Assembly (NCBI RefSeq): GCF_001625565.1
Contig: NZ_AUXS01000036.1
Coordinates: 62,001 to 126,000, forward strand
DNA: 64,000 nt
Reading direction: 5' to 3'
From: Pseudoalteromonas luteoviolacea NCIMB 1944
GTDB taxonomy: Bacteria; Pseudomonadota; Gammaproteobacteria; Enterobacterales; Alteromonadaceae
The notes beneath the pieces were generated by a model. That model ran no database searches. It was not told where the DNA came from and was given only the letters and a program-made list of their open reading frames with translations. How positions within the stretch are numbered: position 1 is the first letter of the stretch; the number at the start of each line of letters is the position of its first letter. The position numbers and the translations under genes were made by a program. This document shows positions 58,220-64,000 of the stretch, one piece after another.

Positions 58220-58669
58220 ATGATGCAGAAAAGTCTTATTTCACAAGTGCAACTGGGCCGACAATATGCCAAAGAGTGGCCAATGCGTAAGGAACTTGCT
58301 CCTCTATTTCCTGAATTTAGGGTGATAAAGGCAACAGAGTTGGCATTACAAACCATGCCTATACTTGCGTTATTCACTGTGTTTTTTCAAACCAGTCAAC
58401 TAGGAATGGACTATCTACCTCAGTCAATTGCAATCGCTTTATTCTTTTTAACATTACCTGTGCAAGGTTTGTTGTGGTTAGGGAAGCGATGTGATACTTC
58501 ATTAAATCCCGCGTTATCTTCATGGTATAGAGATTTATATCAAAAAATGGTCGCAAATGGTTACCAAGGGAATATATGCACCCGAAAACCCACATACAGA
58601 GAGTTAGCAAAACTACTCAGTGATATGTTTGAAAAAATGGATAAAGCATTTACTAAAGAAAACTTGTAG
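58220..58669 (+). CDS. yfbV: UPF0208 membrane protein YfbV
   Basis: The 149-residue protein matches the YfbV family in length and pattern: RQYAKEWPMRKELAPLFPE at the N-terminus, two membrane helices (about 45-65 and 70-90, MPILALFTVF and IALFFLTLPVQGLLWL) and the conserved LGKRCDTSLNP. E. coli YfbV is encoded beside ackA-pta, as here, and is thought to act in chromosome organisation near the terminus; that role is not shown here. The gene is preceded by TAGGAGTT. Confidence 0.93.
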   Translation: MMQKSLISQVQLGRQYAKEWPMRKELAPLFPEFRVIKATELALQTMPILALFTVFFQTSQLGMDYLPQSIAIALFFLTLPVQGLLWLGKRCDTSLNPALSSWYRDLYQKMVANGYQGNICTRKPTYRELAKLLSDMFEKMDKAFTKENL

Positions 58670-59151
58670 TTTTGATTGCGCACATCTGAAAAGGTGTGCG
58701 TAGACAAAATAAACGCCAAAAAGCGTTTCATGCCTAGTGGCAACATATACGCAGAAAAACACTTCTCCTTGAGCTGGAAAGCTCTTTATTGGTACAGCCT
58801 TTGACATAGCAAGTAAAGAGGTGAACCAAGGCGCCAAACACTTTATCACTTTACTTGTCGACATAGGTTAGATTATTCATTTATGTCAATTCTGTTGCGC
58901 CTATGAAGAGGTAGTTGTGGCTATCATACTGGGATTTATATTCCCTTTATAGTCGCCCAAGCCTCTTATGCAGAGTTTAACGTTTACACAAAATGCGCTT
59001 AGTCATTGGAATTACAATTAAGTTTAAATGCAGTATGTAGGTCTTTGGTGCAATTGAAAGTATTCTTCTCTGGATGTGACAAAAGCAACATCAACTACAG
59101 CTATCAGTGTTTGGACCGCTAATTAGCTAATAAACGATCCAACTTCCGACA
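58670..59151. other. 482-bp gap between yfbV and rlmA
   Basis: I find no convincing gene here. Two hairpins lie just after yfbV: CGCACATC/GGTGTGCG (58679-58700, one wobble) and AAACGC/GCGTTT (58711-58728). Neither has a proper T tract, but they may stop yfbV transcripts. A shorter GAGCT/AGCTC hairpin near 58770 is followed by TTTATT. The rest looks like spacer between converging genes. Confidence 0.5.
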
Positions 59152-59961
59152 TCAAGACATTTGCTTTTTATACTGAGTAATCAAAAAAGAAAATGTAATT
59201 TGGTGTGTGGGATTTTGAGCTAATTGTTCAAAATGAGAAGCTTTAAACTTCCATGCAAATGGCGTCATCTTTATTAAGTTTTCCGCAACATCTACTGCTA
59301 CCTCTTGACTTTCTTCCACCAACGTTTGCTCAATCACTTCAAAACCTTCGGGGCAGGGAGGTGCGTCGTGTAAACGCACATCTTCATATATTTTTTGCTT
59401 CAGTTCAAAGAGGTGTTTGGGTCCCGGTCCTACGACAATTAGCGTCCCATCTTGTTGTAATAATCTTTTTGACTCATGGGAAAAAACTGGGGCGAAAATA
59501 CTCAAAACGATATCTGTTTCGGCCTCTTTGAAAGGGGCATCTTTGCTTGATGCAACGCTAAAGTGTGGTTTGCTATAGCGCTTTGAGGCATATTTTACAG
59601 CGGGTTTACTGATATCCAATCCATATACAGAGGCTGAATCAGGAAGTGCAGCTGCCACAGCTTGGGTGTAAAAGCCTTCTCCACACCCTAAGTCTACAAC
59701 CATTTTGGGTGACTTTTTAGCGATCAACTCGGCAAGGGATTGTTGTAAAAAAGCATAGTGGTTAGTCGCGAAGAATGCGCGCCTTGCCTGCACCATGTCT
59801 AAATTATCTCCTGGGTGTTTAGAGCGTTTAAATTGCACTGGAAGAAGGTTTATATAGCCTTCTTTTGCAAAGTCGAATTGATGACGATTTTTGCAGCTCA
59901 GTGTGTTGCCTGCTTGATTTAATTGCTCTGAGCAAATGGGGCAGCGATAATCTAATGTCAT
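59152..59961 (-). CDS. rlmA: 23S rRNA (guanine-745-N1)-methyltransferase
   Basis: The 269-residue protein matches RlmA, which methylates G745 of 23S rRNA with SAM. The N-terminal zinc site is CPICSEQL...SCKNRHQFD, with the AKEGYINLLPVQ block. The SAM site is VVDLGCGEGFYTQ. E. coli RlmA has 269 residues, the same length. Its start overlaps the stop of the CbiM-like gene by 4 nt, so both are in the xthA-led unit. Confidence 0.95.
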   Translation of the reverse strand: MTLDYRCPICSEQLNQAGNTLSCKNRHQFDFAKEGYINLLPVQFKRSKHPGDNLDMVQARRAFFATNHYAFLQQSLAELIAKKSPKMVVDLGCGEGFYTQAVAAALPDSASVYGLDISKPAVKYASKRYSKPHFSVASSKDAPFKEAETDIVLSIFAPVFSHESKRLLQQDGTLIVVGPGPKHLFELKQKIYEDVRLHDAPPCPEGFEVIEQTLVEESQEVAVDVAENLIKMTPFAWKFKASHFEQLAQNPTHQITFSFLITQYKKQMS

Positions 59962-60581
59962 CTATCTAAGTATTCCTGATCGTAAAAAGTTCTGACCCAA
60001 TGGGGCCGATAGGTGATCATCAATGTGATTGCCATACCATTTAACATGGCTTCTGGAAACCACATGATCACCGAGTAAAACAAATAATTATATTGAAGTG
60101 TCTGCCAGTCATATTGGCCTAAAGACCAATAGTAGAGGCTTGTCAGCACTATTTTACTCGCTGCGACAAGGCCAGCGCAAATGAAAGCACAAACAAAAAT
60201 ATAAATAAAAAAGTGTCTAGGTAAGTAGTGGTAACAAATAGCAAATAACGCATAGCTTATATAAACAGGAACAATACCCGTTAAAAGCCAGAAAGAGAAA
60301 AATTCAATTGAGTTTTCTGCAAATGCGTAATAAAGCAGTGAAGCGAGCAATGTACTGAGTAACGAAAGCCGCCACCCTAACACTAAGGTAACAGCGGTTA
60401 TCGCTAAAATATGGATATCTAAAAACGGTAAAATTCCTGCTTTTACTTGCCATAAAATAGCCATAACAAGTGCACAACATAAAACGCCTGTTTGTCTCTG
60501 CGGAGTTTTGAGCAATGTAAAAAATTGCGTTTTATCAAAACTGATTGCAAATGCGAGCAAACAAAACAGCGCTGTTGTCAT
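59958..60581 (-). CDS. CbiM-like integral membrane protein
   Basis: The 207-residue protein has about six membrane helices and a resemblance to the CbiM/ECF-type permease family, particularly DIHILAITAVTLVLGWRLSLL. The N-terminal His-rich metal-binding end of true CbiM is absent, and no CbiQ, CbiO or CbiN gene is adjacent, so cobalt or nickel transport is uncertain. It lies between xthA (44 nt upstream) and rlmA (4-nt overlap). Confidence 0.65.
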   Translation of the reverse strand: MTTALFCLLAFAISFDKTQFFTLLKTPQRQTGVLCCALVMAILWQVKAGILPFLDIHILAITAVTLVLGWRLSLLSTLLASLLYYAFAENSIEFFSFWLLTGIVPVYISYALFAICYHYLPRHFFIYIFVCAFICAGLVAASKIVLTSLYYWSLGQYDWQTLQYNYLFYSVIMWFPEAMLNGMAITLMITYRPHWVRTFYDQEYLDR

Positions 60582-60625
60582 TAACTGTTACCTATTATAT
60601 GTACTAGGTTAACCACCTCATATGC

Positions 60626-61435
60626 TTAAACGTCAAAAGTGGCCCAAATTGGAGCATGGTCTGACGGCTTTTCAATACCTCTGAGCTCATAGTCGATATC
60701 GCTTTCGGTACAAGATGCCATCAGGCTATTAGTTGCGAGTACCACATCTATACGTAAACCACGGTTATCGTTAAAGCCTTTAGAGCGATAGTCAAACCAC
60801 GAATATTTATCTTGTGCGTCAGGAGTAAGCTCTCGGAAAGTATCTTTTAAACCCCAATCCATAAGCGTTTTTAACCATTCGCGCTCTTCAGGTTGGAAAG
60901 AACATTTACCAGTTTTCAACCAACGCTTCATATTGGGTTCGCCAATGCCAATATCTTCGTCTGTCGGGGAAATATTTATATCACCCATAACAATAAGGTT
61001 AGCGTCTGGAGATTCATTCGTATTGAGGTGGGTCATTAAATCTTTATAAAATTGGCGTTTGTACGGGAACTTTGTTTCATGACTGATGTTATCTCCCTGA
61101 GGGAAGTAGCCATTCATCACAGTCACTTCCTGGCCATTATCGCTTTCAAATACACCAGTGATCATACGTTTTTGTGCTTCTTCTGTATCCGTCGCAAATC
61201 CTTTTTGAATAGATTTAGCTGGCTTTTTTGACATAAGCGCGACACCGTAATGGGCCTTTTGGCCATGAAAGTAGACGTGATAGCCCATCGCTTCGACATC
61301 ATCGATAGGGAATGCTTCATCGTGTACTTTGATTTCCTGCAAGCCGATTACATCTGGCTGGTGTTTGTCTATTAAAGCTTGTAGCTGGTGGAGTCTAGCT
61401 CTGAGGCCATTGATATTGAAAGAGATTATTTTCAT
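60626..61435 (-). CDS. xthA: Exonuclease III
   Basis: The 269-residue protein (E. coli 268) is the AP endonuclease and 3'-5' exonuclease of base excision repair. Motifs are [19 protein letters not shown] (metal Glu), the [13 protein letters not shown] block (Asp/Asn catalytic pair), WFDYRSKGF and the final SDHAPIWA (catalytic His). It is the first gene of the run xthA, CbiM-like, rlmA on the minus strand. Confidence 0.97.
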   Translation of the reverse strand: MKIISFNINGLRARLHQLQALIDKHQPDVIGLQEIKVHDEAFPIDDVEAMGYHVYFHGQKAHYGVALMSKKPAKSIQKGFATDTEEAQKRMITGVFESDNGQEVTVMNGYFPQGDNISHETKFPYKRQFYKDLMTHLNTNESPDANLIVMGDINISPTDEDIGIGEPNMKRWLKTGKCSFQPEEREWLKTLMDWGLKDTFRELTPDAQDKYSWFDYRSKGFNDNRGLRIDVVLATNSLMASCTESDIDYELRGIEKPSDHAPIWATFDV

Positions 61436-61615
61436 AAATAAGATTCGTCAATAAATAAAAGCGAGTGTATCACTTTTGCTGCCCAGATAGGTGAAAAGTT
61501 TACTGTTTCACATCTCTAGATTGTTAAAGTTTGCGATCTATTTAAAGAGTTAAAGCTGAACGATTATGAATATGTTAATTGATCATTAAATGTTCAGGAA
61601 AGTTTAATTTTATCA

Positions 61616-61643
61616 TTTACAGAGTTAAATCTGGTTATATAAT
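61616..61643 (+). promoter_or_regulatory. Sigma-70-type promoter of the DUF3718-like gene
   Basis: TTTACA (61616-61621, five of six -35 bases) and a perfect TATAAT (61638-61643) are separated by 16 bp. The start codon lies 30 nt downstream. This is the best promoter match seen in the window. Confidence 0.72.
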
Positions 61644-61673
61644 GCGCAGCAATTCGTTCATTTGAGGTAAATT

Positions 61674-62117
61674 ATGTTTAAGTCTTTCACTGTTGCAGCT
61701 CTTATTTCTCTAACATCAACGACAGTTTTTGCATCTGAAGCACACAGTTTTAAAGCTGATGACGCTTCAACAATTTCTAAAGTGTGTGAAGTAGCGGCAA
61801 ATCAGGGTCTAAGCGCAGCTCGTAAAGAAGGTGCACGACATGGTGTATTTATTTCTCGCTTTTCTGAAACTGTAAGATGTAATGGTGAAGATATTCGTAC
61901 ATTTGCAAAAGCTCACAATGAAGTTCAAACAGAAAAACAAGCTAGCAAATCAAAATTAGTTGCAAAAAATACTTCAGTAGCAACTGAATTATGCATGAAG
62001 GCGGCTAAAGAGGGCTTAGACAGCTTAAAAGTATACCGTGGTCAAGCTAGAAGTCTTAAATGTAACGATTTACCAGTTAAGCAGTTTGTTCAGCAAATAA
62101 ACAAAACTGCACTGTAA
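61674..62117 (+). CDS. Small secreted protein with two DUF3718-like repeats
   Basis: The 147-residue protein has a signal peptide cut near VFA-SEAHS. The mature part holds two similar segments, each with a Cys pair: SKVCEVAANQGLSAARKEGA...VRCNG and TELCMKAAKEGLDSLKVYRG...LKCND. This is the pattern I recall for DUF3718, common in Alteromonadales. It should be periplasmic, with one disulfide per repeat. Function is unknown. It has a near-consensus promoter and a strong terminator and so is a separate unit. Confidence 0.85.
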   Translation: MFKSFTVAALISLTSTTVFASEAHSFKADDASTISKVCEVAANQGLSAARKEGARHGVFISRFSETVRCNGEDIRTFAKAHNEVQTEKQASKSKLVAKNTSVATELCMKAAKEGLDSLKVYRGQARSLKCNDLPVKQFVQQINKTAL

Positions 62118-62142
62118 GTATTAAAGACAAAATACTTAGATT

Positions 62143-62169
62143 AAGCCCAGCAAACTTGCTGGGCTTTTT
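62143..62169 (+). terminator. Intrinsic terminator of the DUF3718-like gene
   Basis: A perfect stem (AAGCCCAGC/GCTGGGCTT) with loop AAACTT is followed by five T counted from the end of the stem. It lies 25 nt after the stop. Confidence 0.92.
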
Positions 62170-62328
62170 GATTTCTATTTCTAAACTTCAATTTAAGCTC
62201 CCGATTTCACCCTGCCAATTCGTTTACATTTTGTAAATTAAACAGCTCTAAAATGTATTTTTATTGTTTTTTCTATGTGTTATAAAGGTTAAAAAGATGT
62301 TTTTAATACACTACGGAGAATAAAGATA

Positions 62329-64000
62329 ATGAGAAAGGGGATTACGCTAATTGCATCTGCAGTAGGTATTGCTTTACTTGGGGGGGCAAGCCCAAGTTTT
62401 GCAAACGACAATGAAGTAGAACGTATTGAGATCACAGGATCTCATATCAAACGTTCTGATTTAGAAGGGCCTTCGCCAATTCAAACAATCTCCGCAGGAG
62501 ATTTGGCTGCAACGGGCTCAACAGATCTAATAGGCGCTTTACAAAAATTACCAGTGGCTGGTGCAGGTACGTTTAGTACACAAGGTAATTCAAGTGATGA
62601 CACTGCAAATGGCGGTTCAAGTGTTGCATTGAGAGGCTTAGGCGCGTCTTCAACGTTGGTTTTAATCAATGGTCGAAGAGTCGCGGTTAGCCCTTTTGCC
62701 AAAGATATTGAAACGTCTTTCGTTGATTTAAACACAATACCTGTCTCGTCAGTAAAACGCATTGACGTACTAAAAGATGGTGCGTCAGCAACCTATGGTT
62801 CAGATGCTGTTGCAGGTGTTATTAATATTATTTTACGTGACGATATTGATGGTTTTGAAATTGCCGGAAAAATATCTGATACAGCTGATGGTGGAGCAGA
62901 AGAAGAAAACTTCACGTTGCTATGGGGCAGCTCTACAGATAAAGGGCATCACAACTTTTCACTAGATTATTTTAAGCGTGGCGATGTGTTTTATGCTGAT
63001 AGAGATTATGCATCTACGGCAGATCAGAGATTTCGCGGTGGTAATAATGCACTGAGTTCATCGGGTATTCCAGGCAGCATCGAAGTTGTACGAAGCCAAG
63101 TCACTGATGCGCAGTGGGAAGCGCTTCCTGTCACACGAGTCGAAGATGACGGAACGAAAGTAAGACAGACAATTTTTGCCGATGTGTGGGGCAATGATAA
63201 ATGCCCTGAAAACATGATAATTGGTGATATTTGTCGTTATGATTACGCCCCTCACATGACCCTTATTCCGTCTACTGAACGGATCAGCTTTAACTACAAT
63301 GGTGTTCAAGAGATCATGGATGGTGTGGAAGGGTTTGCTGAGTTTTCAGCTCAACATACTTCCACGTTTATTCAAGGTGCGGCGAGTCCAAGTTTTACTG
63401 AATTGAACATGGCAGGGGACAACCCAAATCATCCATTGGCAGATCAGCCTGATCACTTCTTACATGGCGTAGATATATCTATGCGACGACGTACAGTAGA
63501 TATTGGTAATCGTAAAAAGGACGTGGATTCGGAGTATTACCGCGCTGTTATGGGAATGCGAGGTGAGTTTAAAGAGTGGGAGTGGGAATTTGCTTACTCA
63601 GCCATCCGTTCAAGTGCGGTTGAAAAAGGCTTTGATGGTTTTCCTAATAAATTAAGAGCACAAGCTGAAATAGACAACGGCAACTGGAACCCGTTTGAGC
63701 CGAGCCAAAACTCTCAAGCTACATTAGATAGAATTGAAACAACCACGACGCGTTATGGTGCATCAACAATGCAGTCGTTTGATGCGACAGTCTCAGGTGA
63801 ATTATTCGAACTTGGTGACGGGTATGTGGCCGCAGCATTTGGTCTAGAGCATCGCTATGAAAAAATCGAAGATAACCCTGACAGTCAGTACTTGAATGGC
63901 GAAATATTTGGTACTGAAGCAACGCAGGCAAATGGAGATAGAGACAATACAGCTTTATTTGCCGAATTTATCGTGCCAGCCACTGAAAATTTGGAACTAC
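62329..64000 (+). CDS. TonB-dependent outer-membrane receptor (3' end outside window)
   Basis: The frame is open from ATG 62329 to the window end, so about 557 residues of the N-terminal part are visible. A signal peptide ends near PSFA. The mature start NDNEVERIEITGSHIKR is the typical TonB-box/N-terminal signature of Alteromonadales receptors. The plug domain follows with ALQKLPV, VALRGLGASSTLVLINGRR and VINIILR near its end. The start of the beta-barrel shows alternating strands. GGAGA lies nine bases before the ATG. The substrate cannot be read from this part. It is not adjacent to a LacI gene or a 14-bp operator. Confidence 0.93.
   Translation, partial: MRKGITLIASAVGIALLGGASPSFANDNEVERIEITGSHIKRSDLEGPSPIQTISAGDLAATGSTDLIGALQKLPVAGAGTFSTQGNSSDDTANGGSSVALRGLGASSTLVLINGRRVAVSPFAKDIETSFVDLNTIPVSSVKRIDVLKDGASATYGSDAVAGVINIILRDDIDGFEIAGKISDTADGGAEEENFTLLWGSSTDKGHHNFSLDYFKRGDVFYADRDYASTADQRFRGGNNALSSSGIPGSIEVVRSQVTDAQWEALPVTRVEDDGTKVRQTIFADVWGNDKCPENMIIGDICRYDYAPHMTLIPSTERISFNYNGVQEIMDGVEGFAEFSAQHTSTFIQGAASPSFTELNMAGDNPNHPLADQPDHFLHGVDISMRRRTVDIGNRKKDVDSEYYRAVMGMRGEFKEWEWEFAYSAIRSSAVEKGFDGFPNKLRAQAEIDNGNWNPFEPSQNSQATLDRIETTTTRYGASTMQSFDATVSGELFELGDGYVAAAFGLEHRYEKIEDNPDSQYLNGEIFGTEATQANGDRDNTALFAEFIVPATENLEL

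Noticed and set aside
58613..58864. 83-residue minus-strand frame after yfbV
   Set aside because: A quarter of it is antisense to the yfbV coding end, it has no recognisable domain and it reads through the hairpins there.

Overview
The window looks like chromosome from a marine gammaproteobacterium of the order Alteromonadales, most likely Pseudoalteromonas or a close relative. This is inferred from gene content and neighbourhoods: metG divergent from mrp, tmk-holB-pilZ-tatD, yfbV divergent from ackA-pta, an Entner-Doudoroff operon under LacI-type control, a TonB receptor with the N-terminal VERIEITGSHIKR signature, a DUF3718-like secreted protein and many cyclic-di-GMP genes. I see no rRNA, tRNA, CRISPR array, insertion sequence or prophage. 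Coding density is high and most units are compact operons with 1-8 nt overlaps.

Layout. 1-10.8 kb: a same-strand, tightly spaced unit with the tail of a beta-rich secreted protein, a 1904-residue outer-membrane lipoprotein (cadherin-like repeats plus delta-60 repeats), a metallo-beta-lactamase-fold hydrolase, a CHASE2-class III adenylate cyclase and a GAF/HD-GYP phosphodiesterase. 10.8-18.6 kb: VOC protein, acpH, a four-gene Mla-like lipid ABC system with an ATPase lacking two catalytic residues, a GFA-family protein, a diguanylate cyclase, a gamma-glutamylcyclotransferase-like protein and a glycine-betaine-type binding protein. 18.7-25.8 kb: glucose catabolism: LacI regulator, glk, second LacI regulator, edd, eda, gap. 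Three copies of a perfect 14-bp palindrome mark the two promoter regions, and both glk and edd have an intrinsic-terminator hairpin between operator and start codon. 26.1-34.1 kb: adk, a membrane EAL protein, then tmk-holB-PilZ-tatD-PhoD-like. 34.1-43.4 kb: a large beta-propeller sensor kinase, an orphan secreted protein, a possible frameshifted small gene, a GNAT/cyclic-nucleotide-binding fusion, metG and mrp. 43.6-51.5 kb: a second membrane EAL protein, a hybrid histidine kinase, a HEWWH protein, a DTW-domain tRNA-modifying enzyme, a lone HPt protein and alaA. 51.6-58.7 kb: a start-stop-coupled minus-strand run (ACT protein, degenerate EIIA-Glc-like protein, ArsC-like reductase, dapE, M15 peptidase), then pta, ackA and divergent yfbV. 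59.1-64 kb: rlmA, a CbiM-like membrane protein, xthA, a small secreted protein and the start of a TonB-dependent receptor cut by the window end.

How genes may work together. Glk makes glucose-6-phosphate and Edd/Eda/Gap carry the lower Entner-Doudoroff route; the shared palindrome suggests one LacI regulon. Nucleotide second messengers dominate the signalling genes: one cyclase and one predicted cyclic-nucleotide-binding acetyltransferase for cAMP; one GGDEF cyclase, one HD-GYP, two EAL proteins and one PilZ protein for c-di-GMP. The best leads for new biology are the structured leaders of edd and glk, the GNAT/cNMP fusion, the catalytically altered Mla-like ATPase and the MBL-cyclase-HD-GYP unit. 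All structure calls were made by eye, with no folding or database search.
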